A stretch of DNA of 64,000 nt from JAXMCK01 sp046349395. Lineage in GTDB: Bacteria > Pseudomonadota > Alphaproteobacteria > Geminicoccales > Geminicoccaceae. Location: NCBI GenBank assembly GCA_046349395.1, contig JAXMCK010000006.1, positions 558,001 to 622,000 on the forward strand. Direction: 5' to 3'. The position numbers and the translations under genes were made by a program. This document shows, piece after piece, positions 29,360-37,800 of the stretch (within the stretch, counting starts at the first letter, position 1; each line of letters starts with the position of its first letter). The notes beneath the pieces were generated by a model. The model was not told where the DNA came from. It was given only the letters and a program-made list of their open reading frames with translations, and did no database searches.

Positions 29360-30310
29360 ATGCTCTACGCGGTGTTCGTCGACCCCTTCGTGCAGATGGT
29401 CTCCCTGCCCGACTTCTTCGTGCAGGTGCTCTGGGAGGGCCTCGTCTCCGGCATCCTCTACGCGCTGATCGCGCTGGGCTTCGTGCTGATCTTCAAGGCG
29501 TCCGGCCTGTTCAACTTCGCGCAAGGCATCATGGTCGTCTTCGCCGCCCTCTCGCTCGTCGGGCTCTACGAGGCGGGCGTGCCGGCCTTTCTGGCGCTGC
29601 TGCTCTGCATCGGCATCATGCTGGTCCTGGCCCTCGCGGTGGAGCGGCTGGTGCTGCGCCCGCTCGTCAACCAGCCCGACATCATCCTCTTCATGGCGAC
29701 CATCGGGCTCACCTACTTCCTGATCGGCCTCGGCGAGCTCGTCTTCGGCGGCGAGCCCAAGACCATGATCACGACCGAGCTCGGCCTGCCGCAGGGGTCC
29801 TACGAGTGGGAGACGCTGGGCGGGCGGGTCATCTTCCAGCAGATCGACATCGCGGCCGCCGTCATCGCCGGCCTGATGGTGGCGGGCCTCGCCGTCTTTT
29901 TCAGCCGTACGCGCATCGGCCGGGCGCTCCGTGCCGTCGCCGACGACCACCAGGCGGCCCTCTCGGTCGGCATCTCGCTGCACCAGATCTGGGCCATCGT
30001 CTGGTTCGCCGCCGGAGTCGTGGCTCTCGCCACCGGCATCATGTGGGGCGCCCGCTCGGACGTCAGCTTCGCGCTCCAGATCGTGGCCCTGAAGGCGCTG
30101 CCGGTGCTGATCCTGGGTGGGCTCACCTCGATCCCGGGTGCGATCGTCGGCGGCCTCATCATCGGCATCGGCGAGAAGCTGCTCGAGATCTACTGGGGCC
30201 CGCTGCTCGGCGGCGGCATCGAGAGCTGGGCCGCCTACATGATCGCCCTCGTCTTCCTCCTCTTCCGGCCACAGGGGTTGTTCGGCGAGCGGATCATCGA
30301 GCGGGTGTGA
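29360..30310 (+). CDS. livH: Branched-chain amino acid-type ABC permease (LivH-like)
   Basis: 316 residues, about eight membrane helices. Family motifs: GLVSGILYALIALGFVLIFKASGLFNFAQG near residue 30, GRALRAVADDHQAALSVGIS in the cytoplasmic loop, and GGLTSIPGAIVGGLIIG near the end. It lies 15 bp after livG and one base before livM. Confidence 0.94.
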   Translation: MLYAVFVDPFVQMVSLPDFFVQVLWEGLVSGILYALIALGFVLIFKASGLFNFAQGIMVVFAALSLVGLYEAGVPAFLALLLCIGIMLVLALAVERLVLRPLVNQPDIILFMATIGLTYFLIGLGELVFGGEPKTMITTELGLPQGSYEWETLGGRVIFQQIDIAAAVIAGLMVAGLAVFFSRTRIGRALRAVADDHQAALSVGISLHQIWAIVWFAAGVVALATGIMWGARSDVSFALQIVALKALPVLILGGLTSIPGAIVGGLIIGIGEKLLEIYWGPLLGGGIESWAAYMIALVFLLFRPQGLFGERIIERV

Positions 30311-30311
30311 G

Positions 30312-31388
30312 ATGATCTATCGCGAGACCGGCCAGTTCCGCACCGACTACGCCGCCGACCAGGCGATCTTCCCGATCCTGCAGGACCGGCTGGGGCTCGC
30401 CTTGATCCTGCTCCTGGCGTTCGTCGCCGTGCCGATCTTCGGCTCCGACTTCTTCGTCTCCACGATCATGATCCCGTTCCTGATCTTCGCCCTGGCGACG
30501 ATCGGGCTGAACCTGCTGACGGGCTATGCCGGCCAGCTCTCGCTGGGTACGGGTGCCTTCATGGGGGTGGGGGCCTATGCCTGCTACAAGCTGACGACCG
30601 CCTTCCCCGACGTCAGCATCGTCATCATGGTCCTCGTCTCGGGCGTGTTCGCCGCCGGAATCGGCGCGCTGTTCGGCCTGCCCAGCCTGCGCATCAAGGG
30701 CTTCTATCTCGCGGTGGCCACACTCGCCGCCCAGTTCTTCCTCGACTGGGCCTTCAACCGCGTGCCGTGGCTCGTCAACGACAATGCCAGCGGTGCCATC
30801 GAGGTGCCGACCCGCACTTTGCTCGGTGTCCCGATCACCGGGGCCACGGCACAGCCGGTGGCCCGCTACCTCGTCGTTCTCGTGCTGGTCACGGCCCTCG
30901 CCTGGATGGCCACCAACCTGACCCGCGGCCGGATCGGCCGGGCCTGGATGATGGTCCGCGACATGGACATCGCGGCCGAGTTGATGGGCATCAGCCTGCT
31001 CCGCGCCAAGCTGCAGGCGTTCGCCGTGTCGTCCTATGTCTGCGGCGTGGCCGGTGCGTTGATGGTGTTCTTCTGGCTGGGTGCGGCCGAGGCTTCGAGC
31101 TTCGAGATCAATCTCAGCTTCCAGGTCCTCTTCATGGTCATCATCGGCGGGCTCGGCAGCATCGCCGGCTCGTTCATGGGGGCCGCGTTCATCTGGATCC
31201 TACCGGTCGTGATCCGCGCCCTGCCCGATCTGCTGGGCCTCCCGGTCGCGGCCTCGACCGTGGAGCACGTCAACTTCATGCTCGTGGGTGCGCTGATCAT
31301 CTTCATCCTCGCCGTCGAGCCGCACGGCTTCGCGCGGCTCTGGCAGGTCGGCAAGCAGAAGCTGCGGACTTGGCCCTTTCCGTACTAA
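30312..31388 (+). CDS. livM: Branched-chain amino acid-type ABC permease (LivM-like)
   Basis: 358 residues. LivM signatures include GLNLLTGYAGQLSLGTGAFMGVGAYA, GLPSLRIKGFYLAVATLAAQ and the cytoplasmic RIGRAWMMVRDMDIAAELMGI; GGLGSIAGSFMGA closes the core. A 30-residue hydrophilic N-terminus precedes the first helix. It partners LivH in the inner membrane. Confidence 0.94.
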   Translation: MIYRETGQFRTDYAADQAIFPILQDRLGLALILLLAFVAVPIFGSDFFVSTIMIPFLIFALATIGLNLLTGYAGQLSLGTGAFMGVGAYACYKLTTAFPDVSIVIMVLVSGVFAAGIGALFGLPSLRIKGFYLAVATLAAQFFLDWAFNRVPWLVNDNASGAIEVPTRTLLGVPITGATAQPVARYLVVLVLVTALAWMATNLTRGRIGRAWMMVRDMDIAAELMGISLLRAKLQAFAVSSYVCGVAGALMVFFWLGAAEASSFEINLSFQVLFMVIIGGLGSIAGSFMGAAFIWILPVVIRALPDLLGLPVAASTVEHVNFMLVGALIIFILAVEPHGFARLWQVGKQKLRTWPFPY

Positions 31389-31423
31389 CGAAACGACACT
31401 CGATCAGAGGAGGCTGACGAACG

Positions 31424-32752
31424 ATGAACAGAAAACTTCACGCTCTGGCCCTGGCGACGGCGCTGGCCGGCGCCGCCGCCCTTCCGGCACCACGTGCCCA
31501 GGCGGCGGACCAGCTCTACGTGCCGCTGATGACCTACCGCACCGGCGCCTTCGCCGGCTCGGGCATCCCGATCGCCGACGGCATGCACGACTATCTCACC
31601 ATGCTGAACGAGCGCGACGGCGGCATCGGCGGGGTGAAGATCCTGATCGAGGAATGCGAGACGGGCTACGACTCGCAAAAAGGCGTTGAGTGCTACGAGA
31701 GCACGAAGGCGAAGGGCCCGCTCCTCCAGAACCCCTGGTCGACCGGCATCACGCTGCAGGTCATCCCGAAGGCCGCCGTCGACCACATCCCGATCCTCAG
31801 CATGGCCTATGGCCTCTCGGCAGCCGCTGTGGGGAAGACCTTTCCCTGGGTGTTCAACCCGCCGGACACCTACTGGGACGGCGCTTCGGCCATCCTCGAA
31901 TACATCGGCCAGCAGGAGGGCGGCGGCCTCGACAAGCTGAAGGGCAAGAAGATCGGCTTCATCTATCTGGATGCCGGCTATGGCCGCGAGCCGATCCCGT
32001 TTCTGGAGAAGATGGCGGCCGAGCACGGCTTCGAGCTGACGAAGTACCCGGTGCCCGCGAAGGAGATGCAGAACCAGTCCTCGCAGTGGCTGAACGTCCG
32101 CCGCGACAAGCCCGACTACATGGTGATGTGGGGCTGGGGGGCGATGAACCCGACCGCCGTCAAGGAAGCCGCCAAGATCCGCTACCCGATGGACAAGTTC
32201 ATCGGTGTCTGGTGGTCGGGCGGCGAGGACGACGCCCGGCCGGCCGGCGACGGTGCCAAGGGCTACAAGACGCTCAACTTCAACGCCGTCGGCGCCGATT
32301 TCCCGGCCATCCAGGACATCAGGAAGCACGTGGTGGATGCCGGCAAGAGCCAGGTGTCGAGCCCCGACCGGGTCGGCGAGAACCTCTACAATCGCGGAGT
32401 GATGAACTCCGTGCTCATCGCCGAGGCGATCCGCGAGGCGCAGAAGCTGAGCGGGAAGACCGTCGTGGATGCGACCGACGTGCGTCGCGGCCTGGAACAT
32501 CTGAACATCGACGAGGCGCGGCTCAAGGAACTGGGTCTCGAAGGCTTCATGCCGGCGATCAAGATCTCCTGCGACGATCATTCCGGCCATCACGCCGTCT
32601 ACGTCCAGCAGTGGAACGGGACGGGCTGGGAGAAGGTCAGCGACTGGATCGCGCCGATGAGCGACGTCGTCCGGCCGATGCTGGAGACGGCGGCAGCCGA
32701 GTATGTGAAGGCCAACCAGCCCTGGCCGGAACGGACCGAGTCCTGCGACTGA
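31424..32752 (+). CDS. Periplasmic binding protein of the liv-type transporter
   Basis: 442 residues with a Sec signal peptide (LHALALATALAGAAALPAPRAQA-A). The mature part is the type I two-lobed fold of leucine/amide-type binding proteins: YRTGAFAGSGIPIADGMHDYLTMLNERDGGIGG and IEECETGYDSQKGVECYE. Members beside an acyl-CoA ligase probably bind aromatic or branched acids rather than leucine; ligand unknown. A GAGGAGG ribosome site precedes it. Confidence 0.92.
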   Translation: MNRKLHALALATALAGAAALPAPRAQAADQLYVPLMTYRTGAFAGSGIPIADGMHDYLTMLNERDGGIGGVKILIEECETGYDSQKGVECYESTKAKGPLLQNPWSTGITLQVIPKAAVDHIPILSMAYGLSAAAVGKTFPWVFNPPDTYWDGASAILEYIGQQEGGGLDKLKGKKIGFIYLDAGYGREPIPFLEKMAAEHGFELTKYPVPAKEMQNQSSQWLNVRRDKPDYMVMWGWGAMNPTAVKEAAKIRYPMDKFIGVWWSGGEDDARPAGDGAKGYKTLNFNAVGADFPAIQDIRKHVVDAGKSQVSSPDRVGENLYNRGVMNSVLIAEAIREAQKLSGKTVVDATDVRRGLEHLNIDEARLKELGLEGFMPAIKISCDDHSGHHAVYVQQWNGTGWEKVSDWIAPMSDVVRPMLETAAAEYVKANQPWPERTESCD

Positions 32753-32759
32753 GGTCGAG

Positions 32760-33566
32760 ATGGCCGGCGTGAGCCTCCTCGCCGTCAACAATATCGAGGT
32801 GGTGTACGACCGCGTCATCCTCGTGCTGAAGGGCGTGTCGCTCGACGTCGCCGAGGGGGCCATCGTGGCCCTCCTCGGCGGCAACGGTGCGGGCAAGTCG
32901 ACGACGCTGAAGGCGATCTCCGGCCTGTTACGGTCGAATCGCGGGGAAGTGACAAAGGGCACAGTCGGGTTCGCCGGTAGCGAGGTACACCGTCTTTCAC
33001 CGGCCGAGCTCGTCAGCCGCGGCCTCGTCCAGGTGATGGAAGGTCGGCATTGCTTCGGGCATCTGACCGTCGAGGAGAACCTGCTCACCGGGGCGCATAC
33101 GCGGAAGGATGGTCGGGGTGGAATAATCTCCGATCTGGAACGTGTTTATGGTTGGTTTCCCCGTCTCAGGGAACGCAGGCGGTCACAGGCCGGTTACCTG
33201 TCCGGCGGTGAGCAGCAGATGTGTGCGATCGGCCGCGCGCTGATGGCACGCCCGAGGCTCATGCTTCTCGACGAGCCTTCCATGGGCTTGGCTCCGCAAC
33301 TTACAGAGGAAATCTTCGCAGTCGTGGCACAACTGAACAAATCCATCGGCACCACGCTTTTGATTGCCGAACAAAATACGAATATGGCGTTGCGCTACGC
33401 TACCTACGGTTACATTCTGGAGAGTGGCCGAGTGGTGCTTGACGGTGAGGCCGAAATGCTGCGAAATAACGAAGACGTAAAGGAATTCTATCTGGGCTTA
33501 AGCGGATCGGGCAGGCGTAGTTTTCGCGATCTGAAGAGCTATAAGCGTCGCAAGCGGTGGCTGTAA
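32760..33566 (+). CDS. livF: Branched-chain amino acid-type ABC ATPase (LivF-like), compositionally mosaic
   Basis: 268 residues. Walker A GGNGAGKST, signature LSGGEQQMCAIGRAL and Walker B LMLLDEPSMGLAP are intact, as is the basic C-terminal tail ending RRKRWL, so it should be functional. The first ~55 codons have almost only G or C in the third position like all neighbours; from about 32,925 to the end roughly a third of codons end in A or T (many TTA, AAT, GAA, CAA, CTT). The break is inside the reading frame, as if the 3' part came by homologous recombination from a lower-GC relative. It abuts the next gene directly. Confidence 0.93.
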   Translation: MAGVSLLAVNNIEVVYDRVILVLKGVSLDVAEGAIVALLGGNGAGKSTTLKAISGLLRSNRGEVTKGTVGFAGSEVHRLSPAELVSRGLVQVMEGRHCFGHLTVEENLLTGAHTRKDGRGGIISDLERVYGWFPRLRERRRSQAGYLSGGEQQMCAIGRALMARPRLMLLDEPSMGLAPQLTEEIFAVVAQLNKSIGTTLLIAEQNTNMALRYATYGYILESGRVVLDGEAEMLRNNEDVKEFYLGLSGSGRRSFRDLKSYKRRKRWL

Positions 33567-34436
33567 GTGGTAAACTCTGGTGTCTCGACCGTGGCACACG
33601 TGACCGAAATCGGGCCGGATCGGGCAAATGGGCTCGCGTCACGGTTGAGCAAAGTTCTTGATGCGCAACTTCGCTCCGAGATCGGAGAGAGCAAGTTCGG
33701 CTTGGACTCCCGCCTCGTCGACTGGCGGGACGCCCTCATCGCCGAGCTGCCGGCCCGGATGAGCGAAAAGCGGGCGACGACGGTCGATCTGCGCCGCCTT
33801 GCCCAGCCCGACACCGGTCCTTCTCTGGCGCTGAACAGCTTTCTTCCCTGGCTGGATCACGTCGATCAGCTCCGGCTGGGCGGCGAGAGCAACTTCAACG
33901 AGGTCCATTTCGACACGCGCTGCCCGACGGGCGTGCGCGGGACGCCGCCCCAGCTCGAGCTGATTGCGCTCGGTCCGGACTCGATCGCCGCCGTTACGGC
34001 GCGGTCGACGGAGTACCTGCAGCGCCGGCGCGCGCGTCTTGCAGCCGCCTACGACGATCTCGAGGTGCCCCAGTCCTTGGGCGCTTGGCACGGCGTGCTG
34101 CGCAACCTGCAGACGAAACCCGGCTCCGACCGTTACGTCGACTCAGCCACGCTGCTCAAGTTCGCCATCGGTCTCGCCAGGACGTTCCCGCGCCACCGTA
34201 TCGCGCTGGTCTATCTGTTCCTCGAGCCGACCGACGCCGCCGATCTCGCCCCCTTCGCAGCGCATCGGGCCGAGGTCCGCTCGCTCGTCGAGCGCAGTCG
34301 CGGCACGGCCGTGCAACTGCATGCGATGAGCTTCGGTGAACTGTGGGACGACTGGACGCAGCCCGGTAATCCCGAGCCTGTACGCCAAGCGGCGGCTCGG
34401 CTGAAGCGCCGTTACTCCGTGACGCTTGCGACCTGA
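33567..34436 (+). CDS. PD-(D/E)XK endonuclease-like protein with degenerate active site
   Basis: 289 residues from a GTG directly after the livF stop; a second GTG eight codons on is possible. The central part (SFLPW near 91, NEVHF-DTRCPTGVRGTPP at 111-128) and the tail (ALVYLFLEPTDA, AMSFGELWDDW) resemble, from memory, a family of putative PD-(D/E)XK (PGN_0703-type) restriction-like proteins in which an aspartate and an E-x-K follow the TPP motif. Here the equivalent positions read Glu131 and Thr144-Ala-Arg146, so the metal/catalytic residues appear lost. Codon use is also mixed at the 5' end. It separates livF from the CoA-ligase gene that normally follows. A non-nuclease role is possible. 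Confidence 0.5.
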   Translation: MVNSGVSTVAHVTEIGPDRANGLASRLSKVLDAQLRSEIGESKFGLDSRLVDWRDALIAELPARMSEKRATTVDLRRLAQPDTGPSLALNSFLPWLDHVDQLRLGGESNFNEVHFDTRCPTGVRGTPPQLELIALGPDSIAAVTARSTEYLQRRRARLAAAYDDLEVPQSLGAWHGVLRNLQTKPGSDRYVDSATLLKFAIGLARTFPRHRIALVYLFLEPTDAADLAPFAAHRAEVRSLVERSRGTAVQLHAMSFGELWDDWTQPGNPEPVRQAAARLKRRYSVTLAT

Positions 34437-34490
34437 GCGGGTCTGTGCTCACACCTTCGGCGCCAATTATCGGGGCCGAAGGATTTGTCG

Positions 34491-35738
34491 ATGCCGGAGC
34501 GTGGGGCGACCTTTTTCGACCGGCAGGAGGTTCGGAAGCCGGCGGAACGTGAGGTTGCGCTGTTCCACGCGCTGCCTGGGCTCATCCGCCACGCGCTCGA
34601 CAATGCCCCGTTCTACCGGGACCATCTGCGGGGCATCGAACCGGACAGCGTGACGAGCCGGCATGCGCTGGCCTCGCTCCCGATCCTGAGGAAGTCCGAT
34701 CTCGTCGAGCTGCAGAAGTCCCGGCTGCCCTTCGGCGGCCTGACGGCGACACCGATCGCCCGCCTCTCCCGCGTCTTCGCCTCGCCCGGCCCGATCTACG
34801 ATCCGGAAGGCGCGCGCTCGGATTATTGGCGGTTCGCCCGGGCCATGTACGCCGCCGGCTTCCGTAGCGGCGAACTGGTCCACAACAGCTTCTCCTACCA
34901 TCTGACCCCGGCCGGTGCGATGGCCGAGGCCGGGGCTCGTGCCCTGGGCTGTCCTGTGGTGCCGGGCGGCACCGGTCAAACCGAGCTGCAGATCCGCGCC
35001 ATCGCCGACCTGCGCCCCGCCGCCTATGTCGGCACGCCGTCCTTCCTGTTCACGCTCCTCGAACGGGCCTCCGAGCTGCGGGTCGACATCGGCTCGCTGC
35101 GCCGGGCACTGGTCTCGGGCGAGGCGTTCCCCAGCGCCTCGCAGCAGCGGCTCTGCGCCGAGTTCGCGATCCACGCCTATCAGTGCTACGCGACGGCCGA
35201 TCTCGGCCTGATCGCCTACGAGACCAGTGCGCGCGAAGGCCTCGTCGTCGACGAGGCGCTCATCGTTGAGATCGTGCGCCCCGGCACCGCCGTCCCCGTC
35301 GCCGAGGGCGAGGTGGGCGAGGTGCTCGTCACCATCTTCAATCCCGACTACCCGCTGATCCGCTTCGCCACCGGCGACCTCTCGGCCGTCATGCCGGGCG
35401 AGAGCCCCTGCGGTCGCACCAACATGCGCATCGTCGGCTGGCGCGGTCGCGCCGATCAGACCACCAAGGTGCGCGGCATGTTCGTGCATCCGCATCAGGT
35501 CCACGAGGCCGTGCGCCGCTTCGAGCTGATCGAGCGGGCCCGGCTCGTCGTCTTTTCGCACGACGGCCAGGACGTCATGCGCCTCGAATGCGAGGTGCCG
35601 GGCGACCCCATGGGCCTGGCCGAGACGCTGACCGAGACGATGCGGGCCGTCACTGGGCTGCGCGCCGACATCGCCTTCGTGGCACCCGGCAGCCTCGCCA
35701 ACGACGGCAAGGTGATCGACGACCAGCGCGGTGTCTGA
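34491..35738 (+). CDS. Phenylacetate-CoA ligase-like adenylate-forming enzyme
   Basis: 415 residues; the ATG at 34491 is preceded by GAAGGA. The PaaK-like fold is indicated by LPILRKSDLVELQ, FASPGPIYDP, SYHLTPAGAMAEAGA, GGTGQTELQ, YATADLGLIAYET and the C-terminal GRADQTTKVRGMFVHPHQV. It should activate an aromatic acid to its CoA thioester. It closes the liv operon, so both ends of the operon encode CoA ligases. Its stop overlaps the GTG start of ccmA by 8 bp, though ccm belongs to another process. Confidence 0.85.
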   Translation: MPERGATFFDRQEVRKPAEREVALFHALPGLIRHALDNAPFYRDHLRGIEPDSVTSRHALASLPILRKSDLVELQKSRLPFGGLTATPIARLSRVFASPGPIYDPEGARSDYWRFARAMYAAGFRSGELVHNSFSYHLTPAGAMAEAGARALGCPVVPGGTGQTELQIRAIADLRPAAYVGTPSFLFTLLERASELRVDIGSLRRALVSGEAFPSASQQRLCAEFAIHAYQCYATADLGLIAYETSAREGLVVDEALIVEIVRPGTAVPVAEGEVGEVLVTIFNPDYPLIRFATGDLSAVMPGESPCGRTNMRIVGWRGRADQTTKVRGMFVHPHQVHEAVRRFELIERARLVVFSHDGQDVMRLECEVPGDPMGLAETLTETMRAVTGLRADIAFVAPGSLANDGKVIDDQRGV

Positions 35739-36351
35739 GACGGCCCTGTTCGAGGGCCGGGATCTGGCGGCGCTCCGCGGCGGCCGTCTCGTCTTCGAGG
35801 GCCTCTCCTTCGCCCTGGCAGCCGGGGACGCGCTCGTGCTGCGCGGCCCCAACGGCTCCGGCAAGTCCACGCTTCTCCGGATGCTCGCCGGTTTCCTGCG
35901 GTCGGAGCACGGCCAGATGCTCTGGCAGGGCGAGCCGATCGGCCACAGCACCCCGGAGCACCGCTCCCGGCTGCATTTCGTCGGCCATGCCGATGCCGTG
36001 AAGCCGCTCCTCACCGTCGAGGAGAACGTCGCCTTCGCCGCCGCACTCGACGGGGCCGGGCGTGCCGGGCTCGATGCCGCCCTCGACCATTTCGGCCTGC
36101 GCTCGCTCGCCGCCACGGTCGGGCGGCTCCTCTCCTCGGGCCAGAAACGCCGCACGGCCCTGGCCCGGCTCGTCGCCGCCCCGCGCCCGCTCTGGCTGCT
36201 CGACGAGCCCGGCGTCGGCCTCGACAAGGCGAGCCGGGCGCGGCTCGAGTCCGTCATCGCCGATCACCGCCGCGGCGGCGGGACCGTCGTCGTCGCCACC
36301 CATGGCGACGTCGCCATCCCCGACCCGCTCGTCCTCGACTTCGACGGCTGA
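35731..36351 (+). CDS. ccmA: Heme exporter ATP-binding protein CcmA
   Basis: 206 residues from GTG. Walker A GPNGSGKST, CcmA-typical HFVGHADAVKPLLTVEENVAF, signature LSSGQKRRTALARL (LSSGQ replaces LSGGQ as usual in CcmA) and Walker B LWLLDEPGVGLD. It couples ATP hydrolysis to release of holo-CcmE during c-type cytochrome maturation. The Gly-Ala-rich spacing fits the family length. Confidence 0.93.
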   Translation: MSETALFEGRDLAALRGGRLVFEGLSFALAAGDALVLRGPNGSGKSTLLRMLAGFLRSEHGQMLWQGEPIGHSTPEHRSRLHFVGHADAVKPLLTVEENVAFAAALDGAGRAGLDAALDHFGLRSLAATVGRLLSSGQKRRTALARLVAAPRPLWLLDEPGVGLDKASRARLESVIADHRRGGGTVVVATHGDVAIPDPLVLDFDG

Positions 36352-36355
36352 GCCC

Positions 36356-37021
36356 GTGCGTCCCCTCGCCGCCATCCTGCGCCGCGACCTGGCGCTGGCC
36401 TTCCGCCGCCTCGCCGACAGCAGCCTGGGCCTCGCCTTCTTCCTGGTCGGCCTCTCGCTCTTCCCGCTCGGGGTGGGCGCCTCGCCCGATATCCTGGCCC
36501 GCATCGGCTCCGGCGTGATCTGGGTCCTGGCGCTGCTCGCCGTCCTCCTTACCCTCGACCGCCTCTGGCAGGCCGACTTCGAGGACGGCTCCCTGGAGCA
36601 GATGGCGCTGGCATCCTGCCCTTTGGAGCTCGTCGTCGCCGCCAAGTGCGCCGCCCACTGGCTGACGAGCGGTCTCCTCCTCGTCGTCGCCTCGCCGCTG
36701 CTGGCGATCCTCATGAACCTGCCGGCCGAGGCCCTCTGGGTCCTGCCATTGGCACTCCTGATCGGCACGCCGACCCTGACCCTGATCGGTGCCGTGGGTG
36801 CGGCCCTCCTGCTCGGCAGCCGCCGCGGCACCGTCCTCATCGCGCTGCTCGTCCTGCCGCTCTACATCCCGGTCCTGATCTTCGGCGTCTCCGCGGTCGA
36901 CGGCGTGCTGCTGGGCGTCGGCTCGAATGCCCCGTTCCTGATCCTTGGTGCCCTCTTCCTCCTGGCGCTGGCCCTGACGCCCTTCGCCACGGCGGCCGCC
37001 CTGCGGCTCGCTTTGGAGTGA
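36356..37021 (+). CDS. ccmB: Heme exporter membrane protein CcmB
   Basis: 221 residues from the GTG at 36356, four bases after the ccmA stop. Six hydrophobic helices and the CcmB motifs LRRDLALAFRR, FFLVGLSLFPLGVG, LDRLWQADFEDGSLEQMALASCPLELVV and LPLYIPVLIFGVSA are present. It forms the inner-membrane complex with CcmA and CcmC. Confidence 0.93.
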   Translation: MRPLAAILRRDLALAFRRLADSSLGLAFFLVGLSLFPLGVGASPDILARIGSGVIWVLALLAVLLTLDRLWQADFEDGSLEQMALASCPLELVVAAKCAAHWLTSGLLLVVASPLLAILMNLPAEALWVLPLALLIGTPTLTLIGAVGAALLLGSRRGTVLIALLVLPLYIPVLIFGVSAVDGVLLGVGSNAPFLILGALFLLALALTPFATAAALRLALE

Positions 37022-37065
37022 CGGGCGGCCGCGAGCGGACTAGATAGCCGGCCAGGAGGATGGCC

Positions 37066-37800
37066 ATGCACGCCTATGCGAATCCGCTCCGCTTCCAGAA
37101 GATCGCGGACGCGATCTACCCCTGGGCCGCCTGGGGAGCCGCGATCCTGACCCCCTTCGCGCTCTGGATGTCGCTGGTCCAGGCCCCGGCCGACTACCAG
37201 CAGGGCGAGGCCTACCGGATCATGTTCGTGCATGTGCCGGCGGCCTGGCTGTCGCTCTTCACCTACGTCATCGTCGCCGGCGGCAGTGCCGTGGCGTTGA
37301 TCTGGCGTCATCCCCTGGCCGAGATCGCCGCCCGTGCCGCCGCCCCTATCGGGGCGGCCTTCACCGCCATCGCTCTCGTCACCGGCTCGATCTGGGGCAA
37401 GCCCATGTGGGGCACCTGGTGGGTGTGGGACGCCCGGCTGACCTCCGTCCTGATCCTGTTCTTCCTCTATCTCGGCTACATGGCGCTGCACGACGCCTTC
37501 GAGGACCCGGCCCGCGGCGCCCGTGCCGCCTCGATCCTGGCACTCGTCGGCGTGGTGAACCTGCCGATCATCAAGTTCTCGGTCGACTGGTGGAACACGC
37601 TGCACCAGCCGGCCAGCATCATCCGCATGGGCGGACCCACCATCGACGCCAGCATGCTCTGGCCGCTCTTCACCATGGTGGCCGTGTTCAAGCTCTATCT
37701 GATCGCGGTGCTGATCCTGCGCATGCGGGCCCAACTCACCGAGCGCCGCGTGCACAACCTGCGCCTGGCCGATGCCGCGGGTGCCGGAGCACCCGCATGA
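37066..37800 (+). CDS. ccmC: Heme handling protein CcmC
   Basis: 244 residues. The start is the second of two close ATGs: AGGAGG ends at 37060, touching the first ATG but correctly spaced (6 bases) from the second. The tryptophan-rich heme-binding motif WGTWWVWDARLTS and the flanking histidines (MFVHVPAAW and WWNTLHQPAS) are intact, with six membrane helices. CcmC loads heme onto CcmE. No ccmD or ccmE follows; the next gene starts within the ccmC stop codon. Confidence 0.95.
   Translation: MHAYANPLRFQKIADAIYPWAAWGAAILTPFALWMSLVQAPADYQQGEAYRIMFVHVPAAWLSLFTYVIVAGGSAVALIWRHPLAEIAARAAAPIGAAFTAIALVTGSIWGKPMWGTWWVWDARLTSVLILFFLYLGYMALHDAFEDPARGARAASILALVGVVNLPIIKFSVDWWNTLHQPASIIRMGGPTIDASMLWPLFTMVAVFKLYLIAVLILRMRAQLTERRVHNLRLADAAGAGAPA

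Noticed and set aside
32760..33566. livF break taken as a frameshift or two fused fragments
   Set aside because: Walker A, signature, Walker B and C-terminal tail are in one uninterrupted frame; only composition changes.
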